Origin: Gloeopeniophorella convolvens
Lineage: Eukaryota; Basidiomycota; Agaricomycetes; Russulales
Assembly: GCA_022496205.1 (NCBI GenBank)
Contig: WTXD01000004.1
Span: 434,001 to 498,000, forward strand
Length of the DNA stretch: 64,000 nucleotides
Direction: 5' to 3'
Under the pieces are notes generated by a model, which worked only from the letters and a program-made list of their open reading frames with translations, was not told the DNA's origin and did not search any database. The translations under genes and the position numbers were made by a program. Shown in pieces: positions 35,301 to 46,075 of the stretch. Every line of letters starts with the position of its first letter. The first letter of the stretch is position 1.

Positions 35301-37131
35301 CTTCATGGATCGCGTGACTGAGGTCCTACCGTCTGGGTTCGAGGCTGCAAGAGCTTCTAGCGCCGTTCTGGACGAGTTTGTACTCAGGGTCTACTTGCCG
35401 CAATTAGAAGAGAAAGTCTCCTTGTTATTCCATCAAGCTGTCACTGGTCGGTCTGGTTCCTTTCTTTCGGTATACACCAATTGAGGACGCGACAGGGCCG
35501 GAGGCCTTCATGCCGGATCTCGCATCGTCTTGGCTGTCAACGGAGCCTTTGGTGAACGTGAGTCAGCGTCGCTAGGGACCCATTCGAGGTATAGCTAACT
35601 CTCGCCGTCTCCCAGGCGAGCACTACTTTGATGGCTCTCATCAATTCTCTATGCGTGATGCTGCGCACAACACCCTTCCACAGGGAAAACTACGCCCGTT
35701 TGATCCTCACAGTCATCATCCAATTCTACCAGCGCTGTAGCGACCGCTTCCAAGCCCTCATCACATCTCATTCAAGCACTGACCATGAACCTCGCGTCGC
35801 TATGGCGGCACAGTGGGCGCAGCTCCCGGAGATTATCGCTTGTTTGAACGACTTAAGCGATACCTCGGTGCGCATAGGTATTGACGTCCACCTATCGTGG
35901 CTTATCCTTGACTCCAGGACAGAGACGTCGCAAGCAGGAACGCACTGAACCGCCGCGAATGCGATGCGGAGGCTCAACTTATAGGCGATAAGCCAATTGG
36001 GAGGCATGATCTGATCAGCCCATTGAGGAACGTTTCTGCTCTGTGCAGTCTGTATCGGAGCGTGGTACAGTCACATTCACGTTTGTTGATTGGGTGCCGC
36101 TCATGGTCCACGCGAAGTCATGGTTTACAGCCGGACTTAATGAGTTGAAAGCTGCACCCGAGGACACTTTCTCCCCGACTTCTCCCTCACGCCTGGACGC
36201 TATCAGCGCTACCACACCCTTCACACCCTTCTTACCTCCGCTTGCTCCCATGAGCGCCGATGAGCCCCTCCAGCTTCCACTCTCCCGAGAGATGGCTCTG
36301 TACGTCAGACCTTTCGGCGTCAACTGCAGTACCTCATGGGATTACAGACGTTTCCACGCACTCTTAAAGACTTACGACCAGCTGTCCGAGTTGATCTTGT
36401 ACACGATCCGGATAGACGTCCGGTGTCGTGTGGCACATTACCTTGACGTAGCAATGCGTCATGTCCGTGCCTCCCTTCTGTCCACCTGCCTGCGGTCTCT
36501 GACTCCCGTGTGCAGGGCAATTACCATCCAGACAGAGAGATTGGCGAGCCGGACCCACATATCATTGACCTCAATCTCGAGTTGGGCGAGTACCACGACA
36601 TTGTGACCACTACGCTACCTCAACGAGAGCGAAAGTAAGCGTTCTTCCTTGAATTTTATTCGTGGCTCTGATCCTCTACCCAGGTTTGTCTTCGATGGCG
36701 TGGGGTTCCTCGCAGACGACCTTCTTGTATACAACGCTCGCCACATACCCTTCGCAAACGCTCTGGGTGTGAAGAAAATTGGCAGGAACATTCTCGCCCT
36801 TCAACAGTGCATCAAGACCATCGTGCACGACGCACAGGATGGAGAGCTTCTCCGATCCAAAGAGTACTACTCGCTCTTTTCTCTCAAGCCCTCGGTAGGT
36901 CCCGTGTATCCGAGGTCCCTTCTCTATCTGACCTCTCTCTAGGACATGATTGCATCCATCCGGAAGCAGCGGACTTTCACATTCGAGCAGTATGAGGTAA
37001 TGTTGAACCTCCAGTGTGGCGTCGACCGGAGCGGTAAGGATCGCTCGGGAGCTCAAGCCACGGACAAAGGTTATAGCACGTACATTATTGATCTGCGTGG
37101 ACTCGAGATGGAAGCGCAGAAGGATACCTGA
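32323..37131 (+). CDS. SEC8: Exocyst complex component Sec8
   Basis: A core rod-shaped subunit of the exocyst vesicle tether, partner of Sec6, Sec10 and Sec15. The N-terminal ~200 residues are Ser/Thr/Pro-rich and probably disordered. The conserved start follows: VLDRIKDDWEFVIDPE, FNPVDLAL, then VDKHFQAFAAALPHHASL across the intron from 33205, and the helical Sec8 body (LESLISEKRLLQAAILLVRS, ILIDELHNHIYLKSF, HRENYARLI, a TIRIDVRCRVAHYLDVAMRH segment). The end is FTFEQYEVMLNLQCGVD. The gene has many short introns. One (from 33004) contains a run of 14 C before its acceptor. Short introns of 26 and 30 nt suggested by local GT-AG pairs disappear when the next AG is used, which also restores the family sequence. 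It lies about 22 kb from SEC3. Confidence 0.9.
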
Positions 37132-37477
37132 TTACTCCTACCCCACGCTGTACTGGATATGCACACTATACTTATTAATACTGGCACTCGTTGAAGTACC
37201 GCTGACTCCTCGGAGCACGCGTCGTGATGATGGCGGCGATTCGTTTCATGACGTTAAAGCCCACGAGTATCCTATACGTATGGCAGCATCACGGGTATAG
37301 ACGGGAAGCGGGCCATTTCGGGGTAGGGGGAAGCCTGAGTGTTCTTAAGATCCTCGCTGGTTGATATCAATCAGCCCCCGTGACCAACAAAGCCTGTAGG
37401 TAGTGTGATCGTAATCCGGGAGTACTTGCAACCAGGTGGATAAACGAATATTGAAGCTAAGAAGTGCGACCCCGTAA
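37132..37477. other. Intergenic, convergent SEC8/LYR gene
   Basis: This is the 3'-to-3' spacer. Short frames continue from the SEC8 side with no support. No repeat or RNA gene is seen. Confidence 0.5.
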
Positions 37478-38692
37478 TCAGCGAGAAGCATTCAACGGCC
37501 CCACCCACACTAGGTCAACGCCATCCGCCTCGGGTGAATGCACAATCTCGCTCCGTACGTGTTCTGTCAGTGCGCTGTGTGCTAGCGAGACTTCATATTT
37601 ACCCGTAGTAGTACCACCCTTGGAGCGTCTCGCTGGATTGTCGGGTCGTTGGGAATATGTAAGAATCGGAATTCGACCCAGAAGCTCTCTGTACCGCCTT
37701 CGAAGATACCTAGTGGGCAATCGACGCCCGTCGCTGATGGCAGGCTTGGCCTGGGGTTGGTACACAGGATCTAGCTTGCGAGGGTGGGGAGACCTCTGGG
37801 AGACCGGCCCAGCGAGCGCTTGAAGTTCATCCAGTAGTTCCGCAGTCTGCATGCCCACAGGTCGTATGCGGGCGTCGGAAATGGCATCCTCTTGTGAAGA
37901 ACTCTGCCGCGCCCCCCGGGACCTCACAGAAACCTCAAGTGGGGGGTAAAGCCGCTTCCATTGATCCGCGAAAAAGCGCCAACGGAGGTTGACCTCTCGA
38001 CGCTTGCTCAAAGGTCCGAATAAACGAGCTTCCGCCGACGAAGGGTCGGCTCTCGGTGGCAATGTTGGTGGCTTGTCGAGGTGATGTTGCTTTAAGGTGC
38101 GCCCCGCCGGGCGTGCCAGGTCAGAGACAAGGAGTGCCGCAAGCTCTGGCGAATAGACCGGTGGACGAGAGTACTCAACCGCGGAGATGATACGGTCGGG
38201 TGCAGGGGCAGTTGGGTCGGAGAGTAGTGGCTACGGAAAGTACCGATCAATGGGCCAATGCAATGTAATCGAGGCTTGAGAACATACTTTCATGATACTC
38301 CACTTGAGTGGACCTTTGCGTCCGTATGCGAGATCTAATATATATTCGAAGGCTTTCTTGTCAGCATTATTCGCGCGCTCCAGCCGCGCGCAGTCCTGGA
38401 GAGAGTGTGAGCGAGAGACAGCAATGCACCCTTGAACCACTATCACCTTTCGGAGGCGCCTGTAAGTCGATGATCGCTGCTTAATCCGGCGCGAATGGTC
38501 TAATGCAGACAGGACATCATCGTGAGATTTGAGGCGGAAAAACTGCCTGTGACAGGTTCAAATGGCAGGGAGAGGGAAGAGTGAAAGGCGGTACCTGAGG
38601 TATTCGTGAGGCAGAAGCCTGACCTGTCTGAGGTAAGACCTGTAGAGCGCGAATATGCTTTGCTTTGCGGGCGGCCTGAAGAGCGGCTCCAT
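37478..38692 (-). CDS. LYR-motif mitochondrial protein, apparent frame break
   Basis: LYR proteins are small helical factors that bind mitochondrial acyl-carrier protein and help assemble respiratory complexes or Fe-S clusters. Exon 1 (38692-38595) carries the motif ALYRSYLRQVRLLPHEYLRQ. Exon 2 (38546-38447) continues through SALDHSRRIKQRSSTYRRLRK and exon 3 (38395-38288) through AFEYILDLAYGRKGPLKW. Exon 4 (from 38231) contains DPTAPAPDRIISAVEYSRPP and an Arg-rich C-terminal half ending at 37478. Joining exons 3 and 4 at their only good splice sites leaves the frame off by one. One extra G in GGG at 38219-38221 would explain it. The alternative is an acceptor near 38187 that drops about 15 codons. 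The downstream half is unusually long for an LYR protein. The role is inferred from the motif. Confidence 0.7.
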
Positions 38693-39024
38693 CGTGATTC
38701 GGAGGAAGAGTTGCGTGCTCGAGGCTGGTCGAGCGCGGTCGTCGCACTCCGTCGCCGGCCACGTCCGGATTGGTCAATCCAGGCTTTACATCGGCACGCT
38801 CGACGCGCTCTTCTCCACCTCGCACCGGGGCCATATGATCACTCAACGTCAACGCGCAGATATAACCGTTGCTATATCCGCAGATTATCCGCCCATGGAC
38901 CCAACACTCTCCAGCCACGTCTTCGTCGTTCACAGCGCACCGCACGATATAAAATGGAGGCGTTCTCATGTTCGCCCTGTAGATAGCTAGCCTTTCACAT
39001 CTATCCAGCCAGCTTCAAAATACC
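38693..39024. other. Divergent intergenic region, LYR gene / endoglucanase
   Basis: This is a shared upstream region of 332 bp between divergent start codons. Near its right end TATAAAATGG at about 38949 is a plausible TATA box for the endoglucanase, about 75 bp before its ATG. Nothing else is identified. Confidence 0.45.
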
Positions 39025-40954
39025 ATGAAGTATCTGATCCTTTCAGCCATCGTTGCTGCTGCCCCGTTTGCGACAGCACAGGCGCCGGTACGCTAACAGT
39101 GTACGGCTTTCCGTACCATCACGGTTCTGACCTCCGCCCTATGCGCATTGCGCCTCTGAAGATCTGGGGTCAATGTCAGTCATTTCATAGTTGCTTCATT
39201 GCTACTATTGACCCAGCTTCCATAAGGTGGTGGCCAGGGATGGTGTACGTCTCACATGTTGCCGCGAACATGAGACAAGTGCCGACGCATCTACCTACAG
39301 CTGGTGCTACCGCATGCGCCTCTGGAAGTGTTTGCACCGTCAGCAGCCCATGTTCGTTCTCTCGCGCTTCCTGCGTATCATGTTGATGACTTCTTTCAGA
39401 CTATTCTCAATGTCTGCCCGGAACTGCAAGCTCGACCCCGACAACTTCCTCCACCTCCAGCTCTCCTTCTTCTACACCTAAGAGCGGTTTGCCATTCTTG
39501 GGTGGCGTGAACGTGAGTCTTAATCGTCAGCACAATGGCTTCATTACAACTTATTTGGTTTATGTAGACCGCAGGCTATGATTTCAGCGTCGTAAGTACC
39601 GCAAATTCGTTGAACGAAGCCGGTGTATTCAACGAGTGCGATACTCAAGGCCACCGATGGTTCCTTCAATGGAACTGGCGTTAGCCCGCCAACGTCGCAA
39701 TACACCCATTTTGCGGCTCAGGGTGTCAACATCTACCGTATCCGTGCGTTGTCCTGTCTTCATGGTTTATGCGGATTGGCTGACATATATCACAGCTTTC
39801 GGTGCGGCAAAGCCTTTTTAGCTGAGAACGCATGCTGATGCTCCACTCCTCTGAAGCTTGGCAATTAATGACGCCTACCGTCGGTGGCACAATCTCGTCG
39901 TCCTTCTTCTCCAGATACGACCAGACTGTTCAAGCTGCTCTGTCGTCGTCTCCCAATACCTATGTGATTGTCGACCTGGTACGTTATCGAGATCTCAGTA
40001 GTATGTCGCTGTCTAACTGCATTGCGTACCCAGCACAATTACGCCAGATGGAACGGAGCAATTATCGCCCAGGGAGGTCCCACGAACGACCAATTCGCGA
40101 GCATCTGGTCGCAGATTGCGACTAAGTATGCCAGCCAACCTCGCATCATCGTGAGCTGGTTAACTCTTTTGTTACTGCCTCTGATGCATTCCTCATAGTT
40201 CGGCATCATGAACGAGCCTCATGACATCCCTTCTATCCCGACTTGGGGAACGTCCGTTCAGGCTGCGGTCAACGCGATCCGTGCTGCTGGAGCCACCTCG
40301 CAGTACCTGCTCCTCCCTGGCTCGTCCTGGTCGAGTGCCGCTGCTCTCCCCACTGAGGCAGGGCCCACTCTGCTCCAGGTCACAGACCCTGCTGGTGACA
40401 CTAGCAAGCTCATCTTCGACGGTAAGCAGGGTCGCGGCCCATCATTCTATCGCTCACTGCTATTGCTTTAGTCCACAAGTACCTCGACAGCGACAACAGC
40501 GGGACGCACGCTGATTGCGTGACGGTAAGTCTTCGCCCTTCCTAAATAGGTGCGGGACCTGACAATGTCCCAGAACAACGTCGACGTCCTTACCACTCTC
40601 GTCACATGGCTTAAGCAGAACGGACGCCAGGCCCTCCTTAGCGAGACTGGCGGTGGAAATACATCGTCTTGCGAGACCGAGTAAGTCACCTCGTCTTGGG
40701 TTGCCACGCTACCTGACCCTCATGAATCCTACGTAGCCTCGGCCAGGAACTTGCTTTCGTAAAGGCGAACTCTGATAGCATCGTTGGCTTCACGGTTTGG
40801 TCCGCTGGAGCATTCGCGACGGACTACGTCTTGTCCGTGGTTCCGAACGCGGATGGCAGCGATCAGCCTTTGTGGACTGCCGCCGGTGAGTATATCGTCG
40901 GACTGTCATGCCACAATGCTGACGAGCCCTTCAGTGAAACCTAACTTACCCTGA
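39025..40954 (+). CDS. Secreted GH5 endoglucanase with N-terminal CBM1
   Basis: An endo-beta-1,4-glucanase (GH5, subfamily 5 type) that cuts internal bonds of cellulose outside the cell. It is about 390 residues. A signal peptide (MKYLILSAIVAAAPFATAQA) is followed by a fungal cellulose-binding module (WGQCGGQGWSGATACASGSV, ending YYSQCLPG) with the usual four cysteines, a Ser/Thr/Pro linker, and the TIM barrel. In the barrel I see FLGGVNTAGYDF, VDLHNYARWNG, the acid/base glutamate in FGIMNEPHD and the nucleophile in LLSETGGGN, with FTVWSAGAF near the end. Introns are numerous. Residues P-F-A of the barrel motif RIPFAWQL depend on a 6-nt exon at 39796-39801. The gene ends VKPNLP. This supports a plant-biomass-degrading lifestyle. 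Confidence 0.93.
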
Positions 40955-41113
40955 GACATCGCAGACGAACTGGCAGGGGTGCGCTATACCGTAGCCTTGT
41001 GAGAATCGAGTACACGAATCGAATACAACTTGGATATGACTGCCTTCTACTGATGTCTCCGAGGCCAACAACCGGCGCATATAGCTACGAGGGGGCTGGA
41101 CAGTCAGCGGTCC

Positions 41114-43616
41114 TCAGTCGTAACCTTTCCCACTCCTCTGTTTTATCCGTTTTCCCTTTTTGTGGCCTTTTTTACCTGGGACACTTCCTCCCGTACCTGC
41201 CATGAGCGCGCCAACTTGACTGCCTCTGCCTCCTAGTGGTGTTCCATCGTCCGCGACGGAGTGATGATGAGGGTATAGGATCGGTCGTGAGACGGCCTGG
41301 ATCTTTCCTCCGGCACCTTTCGCAAGTGGTCGTGTGAGTAGGCCAGAGTTTTCGTCGAAGAATTGCTTGTCCAGAACACGGGACTTCTGGCTCTGGCCCG
41401 GCAGCGCAGGCTGTTCCGCCGATGAGTCGCGGAGGGGATCCTCGAAAACATAAGTGTCTGCGTTCTTGCCGACTCGCGTGGTAGGGGCCCGCTTCTTCCC
41501 TGCAACGCGGCGGAGGGATATCTCCCGTGTTTCCCGGTTGAACCATCGGCGGAATGATCTGGAGGCGGGTGACAGAAGAGCAGCTTTGCGCTCACGTAAT
41601 CCTTGAGGATGTATCGCGCCGCCCGAGCTTCGTCGGGATTGCCTTGTCCAGAGCGCGCAAATCCGCGAGCCACTGGAAGTCGAGGTAAGCATTCCCCCCG
41701 AACGCGTATGAAGAGAGACTGACCAGCGTATGCGATCAGCAGATCCTCAGCGTGGACCGAGCCATCACCGCCTTCCTCTGGGCCTGTGACCTTTATGCTC
41801 AGTCCGTAAGTGGCGTCGAGCAAGGCTTTCGGTATCCGCTTGACGACCAAGGTCACTGGGCCCGTGTGCTCGCGGAGCTGGTCAATGGGGAGAACTCCGT
41901 CACAGACAAGATCTGCTTTGGTTGTCGCAAATTGCGGGAAGACCAGTCCGGGACAATCACAAAGCATGATATTTTCGGATAGGTGGATTGTCTGGAAGTG
42001 CTTGGTTTTTCCGGGCGTGGACGAAACAGACACTTTCTTCTCTCCAAGCAGTGAGTTGATTGTGCTCGATTTGCCCACGTTTGGGTACCCCACGAGGCCA
42101 ACTACTAGCCTTGCGGGAGGCTTCCCTGATGAGTCGAGGAACTCTGCAAAGTAGATCGTGTGAGTTATTCTCTGATGAAGGTCGGATGGATGCTCACCGG
42201 AAAGATCTGGGGCCGACCTTATGAAGAGATCTTCTAATTCAAGAACAGAAAGAACTTTCGCGCGGGGATCCTGCGCATCGGGACCGTCATCTTCGTCGAA
42301 ATAGAGGTCTCCATCTTCCTCCTCGGTCTCGTCCTCATCTGAACTTTCTGGAGGACTGGGTAAGGCGGATTCTGGATCGGCACCTTGTCGGCTCCCTTCC
42401 GTTCCCGGTGTTGCATCCTCCTCTTCGGACGAAGTACCAGAGTCCACTTCCTCATCTGGATGTGGGGCTGGGTCAGGAGCCTCGGTAGTAGCAGATGCTT
42501 CCCTTCTCGCTTCTTGCAAGGCAGTCGCATTTGCTGCAGAATAAAAGGCGTACTGGATACCCTGGGAGTCGAAGTAATCCGCCCATATCCGTCTATCGAA
42601 TGCAGTGTCAGATGCAGGGTGACAAAGCGTTCTAATATGTCTATACCTCTGTTTTGCCGAGAGTAGATCAGATTTGTTGATGAGCAACAAGCTTTTCCGC
42701 TTTCCCTTGCCGGTTCCTTCTTCCCCTTCCGCTCCCTCTACGTCTTGAACGTAAGCGTCAAGATCATCACACCGGAATATCAGAGGGTTGCGCGCGTCGA
42801 CAATTTGTACGACCAAGTGTGAGCGCTCTAACACCCGCCATAACTGCCGCCATACTTCGATATTCCGTTCAAAAGGTGTCAGCAGAAATTTGTCTCTATC
42901 CTGTAACCTGGGGAGTTCGCTGGTGAGCACCGTGTACACAATAAGCATGCGATAATGTAGAACGCACTCTGCCAAGTCCCTGCGCCACTCGAGGAAGGCA
43001 TCCTTCTCCTGTCGTTCTAACTGGGCTGTACTCATGGATTTCGTCCATGGTGGTCTCCTAGGGACACGCAAGCGTTTCCTGTTCTCCCGATGTTTTTGTA
43101 ATGTCGACTTCTCTTCTTGCTCTGAGAGTAAGTAGGGATTATGGGTGACACTTGCTGAGGCCTGGATGATTTTCACGTTTCGCCGTTCTGGCTACCTGGT
43201 TAACCAGGAGCAATCAGGATACTCTAAAGTAGCATACCTGCAGTGAACTCCGTTCCCGCGAGCTGCGCGGTGTTCAGAAATTCGTCCAGATCTCTCTCCT
43301 GGGTAACGGACTGCAGCCGCGAAGCCGAGTCAAGATCGGTCGTGTACTGAATGGTGGGGTAAGAAGATGTTATAGTGAACAACACATTAGCGCACCATCC
43401 CGGACTCCTGCGTTCGACGAGCATCTTTAGCTCTGCGATTGATAATCGCTCTGCCCAGCCCGCTCGGATTTGGATTCTTCGGCTTTGGGGCCTGAAAATA
43501 TCATCAGAAATACAGCAGGCAAAGATAAGGATATGGAGTGCACCATCTCTAACGTTGCTTGTCTCGACCGAGCGAAGACCGGGCAAGCCAAGGTAGCTGA
43601 CTGACCTCCCGGGCAT
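41114..43616 (-). CDS. LSG1: Large-subunit GTPase 1 (LSG1), with apparent frame break near the C-terminus
   Basis: Lsg1 is a cytoplasmic, circularly permuted GTPase that releases Nmd3 from pre-60S ribosomes. Exon 1 is only 15 nt (43616-43602, MPGRS) and splices to APKPKNPNPSGLGRAIINRR, the family N-terminus. Permuted motifs occur in the expected order: NKSD (G4), GYPNVGKSS (G1), DCPGLVFPQ (G3). There is an Asp/Glu-rich insert before G1. The C-terminus should read KLLFCHPPPD, then FNRETREISLRRVAGKKRAP, and end in a Lys-rich tail at 41114. The frame breaks between these two blocks, at about 41543-41547, with no possible intron there. Without correction the protein would end at 41233 in unrelated sequence. 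A missing base in the assembly or a real mutation would both fit. Confidence 0.88.
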
Positions 43617-43875
43617 ACTAAACGAGCGCGCAAGATGGGGAGCTTTTGCAATCTGACCGGACCGATAGCCCCGCCGGGAACGCTCGGGCCGGCGGATGTT
43701 CCCGGGAAGCCCGAGCCCCGCGATTGCGGCGGAGACTCCTTGGCCACTACTAAAACTTAACTCAGTTGGCCGCAAGGGTGGCCTTTTCACATCTCTGGAC
43801 TGCCTCTCAATCGTAGAAGTCTCGCAAAATACCACAACCGCCCCTGCGGATATACGCCCTTTCAAATAGACATCC
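43617..43875. promoter_or_regulatory. Bidirectional promoter region, LSG1 / FHA kinase
   Basis: 259 bp separate the two start codons. A TATA-like element is not evident on either strand. The role is inferred from the divergent layout. Confidence 0.45.
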
Positions 43876-45886
43876 ATGTCTGCAGTTAGACATGATAGCA
43901 GTGTCACCTCTTCAAAGGACCAGAATGTATGCGCGAAGCTCGTCTGCTTGGACAAAATAGACGGGAAGAAAGGAGGTAATAAATATATAACATCCGTTTC
44001 TACTATATTGAAACACTGGTTTTTAGTTCTTCTTCTCGGGGTGAATAAACCAGTCACTATCGGACGAAACGCGACTCTGTGGTATGTACGTTACGCAGAA
44101 CGTCAACTCAAATTTGACCGGCCCACTCCGACTTTCTATAAGCACATATGTTATTCCGGACAGCTATATTTCCAATATCCACTGCAAGCTATATGCGTGA
44201 GTCCCGATTGTCATGGGTCGTGCATTTCTTTCCTGACTGCTTTCCAGAGTACACACCAGCACAGGCGGTGTTATGGTTTCGTGCCAGGTATTGGCAAGCG
44301 GCTTCGAGGATTATTTTTCTAAACCTTTCCCAAGGATTTGTCCACGAATGGCTTCACCTTGAACGGGTACGACGTCCGGCGCTCCTCCGTCATATTGATG
44401 GACGGCGATGTCATTGAGCTTCCATCCTCAAGAAGTTAGCATCGTTGCCACACCATACGTGTCATAGTTGCGCTCAAAATCTGACTTTCATTCACAGAAT
44501 TCAAATGTGTACATACACAAGAGCAGCGTCGGGAGAAGGTGTCCATCTTTGAACCGACGCCGCCCATGCAGCCTGTGCAAAAAGTCAGTCTCTTCATCGT
44601 TCTGTATAGAGTGTTCAGTCGAGCGCTATCCTTCACCAGAAAATCGGCGATTTCATTGTGACCTCTCACAGTCTCGGAAGCGGAAGCTTCGCTACCGTTC
44701 ACTTAGCCATGGAGACCCGTATGCGCAGACAGGTCGCTTGCAAGATCATCAAAGCTAGAACCGGAAAGGAGGTCTCCAGCCTCATGAAAGAAGTGGACAT
44801 CCTCGCTGCTGTCCAACATGTACGTGATTGAGCCGTTCCGGTCTCAGTGCGACTTGACGGACCTGCGGGCTAGCCAAACATTAATCGCATCCTCGCTATG
44901 GAAGAGCACAATCGCTTCTTGTCTGGTCCCTTCCCAAAATTTCTCGCCTTAGTATTAATGTCGATGTCCAGGCACATTTTCCTTCAGCTATGCACCGGCG
45001 GCGACCTGTTCACGTATATCGTAAGCCATACCGAAAGCGAGGGCCGACTCTGTGAAGGCGAAGCGAAGTACATCATGTATCAACTCCTGAAGGCGCTCAG
45101 TTACCTCCACCGGAAGGAAATTTCTCATCGAGGTGCGCTTTCATCGATTCATGGGCCGGACTCTGAACCAAGCTGGCGTGACACGAGTAAGACATCAAGG
45201 TAGGCCTACTCGATATTCGGAACGGCTTCGCTGATCAGCTCTAGCCCGAGAACATATTGTTGTACGCTCCTGGCCCGTACCCCCACGTCCAGATAGCCGA
45301 CTTCGGTCTTGCGCGCCCCAAAGCAGCCAAGTCGACGCTGAACGTTTGCGGAACGGTGTCTTATCTACCTCCTGAAGGAATTCTCGCGCTCGGTGCCAAC
45401 GACTTGAAATACGTCGGCATGCCTGCGGATTGCTGGAGCGTGGGCATCGTCCTCTATATCATGCTATCGTAGGGCCATTCCTCTCCTCTCGACACTCTCG
45501 TCATGTGGCCTCTGCAGGGGTTGTCATCCGTTCGATCGACATCGAACGCTCACAGGAAGCAAGGGCAACTTAGACGACAGCTCACAGACTTCCACATATA
45601 GTGAAGTCGAAACGAAGCACAGGATCGTATCAGGTCATGTGGAATACCCTGGGTTCATTTGGGACCCGCTTCCCGCAGGTGTGTTCCCCTCTCCCCATGT
45701 CATAATCGATTGTATGCGCGTCTAAGCAGCGCCGGCGGGCTCGCAGCACGCTCACTCGTCAAAGGTTTACTGAGGTATAACTATGAGACTCGGGCCACTA
45801 TCGCTATGGCTCTCGAAACACCATGGATCAGCTGCGACGCCGAAGACTTAGAAAGGGCCTATAGAAAACGCATTCCTTCGACCTGA
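43876..45886 (+). CDS. FHA-domain Ser/Thr kinase (Chk2/Cds1/Rad53 type)
   Basis: A checkpoint-type kinase of about 440 residues. The FHA domain, which binds phosphothreonine, is spread over five exons: KPVTIGRN, ISNIHCKLY, DLSTNGFTLNG. The kinase domain then shows SLGSGSFATVHLA (glycine loop), ACKIIKA (catalytic Lys), ILAAVQHPNINRI, the catalytic loop ISHRDIKPENIL, ADFGLA (DFG) and WSVGIVLYIMLSG. Asp-Ile-Lys of the catalytic loop sits on an 8-nt exon at 45192-45199, flanked by GTGCGC and GTAGGC donors and two AG acceptors. The activation segment ends SYLPPEG where most kinases have APE. There is a single FHA and no second FHA or SQ/TQ-rich head, so Cds1/Mek1-like roles in DNA damage or meiosis are both possible. 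Confidence 0.87.
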
Positions 45887-46075
45887 TGCTCGCTTCGCTC
45901 TGGGATTTATGCAGCAGTCTGCTCTGTCCTCCTGTGGCCTAAGGTCCTCTCTGTGGTTCCACTGACCCTAAGCATCGCTTTCTTTCTTTGTCCTACTTCA
46001 ACAAGTACACTACATCTTTCTCCGCGGTTGGTACCAATCCTTCCGGCCTTTTAATCACAAATGCGTTTTATGCTT

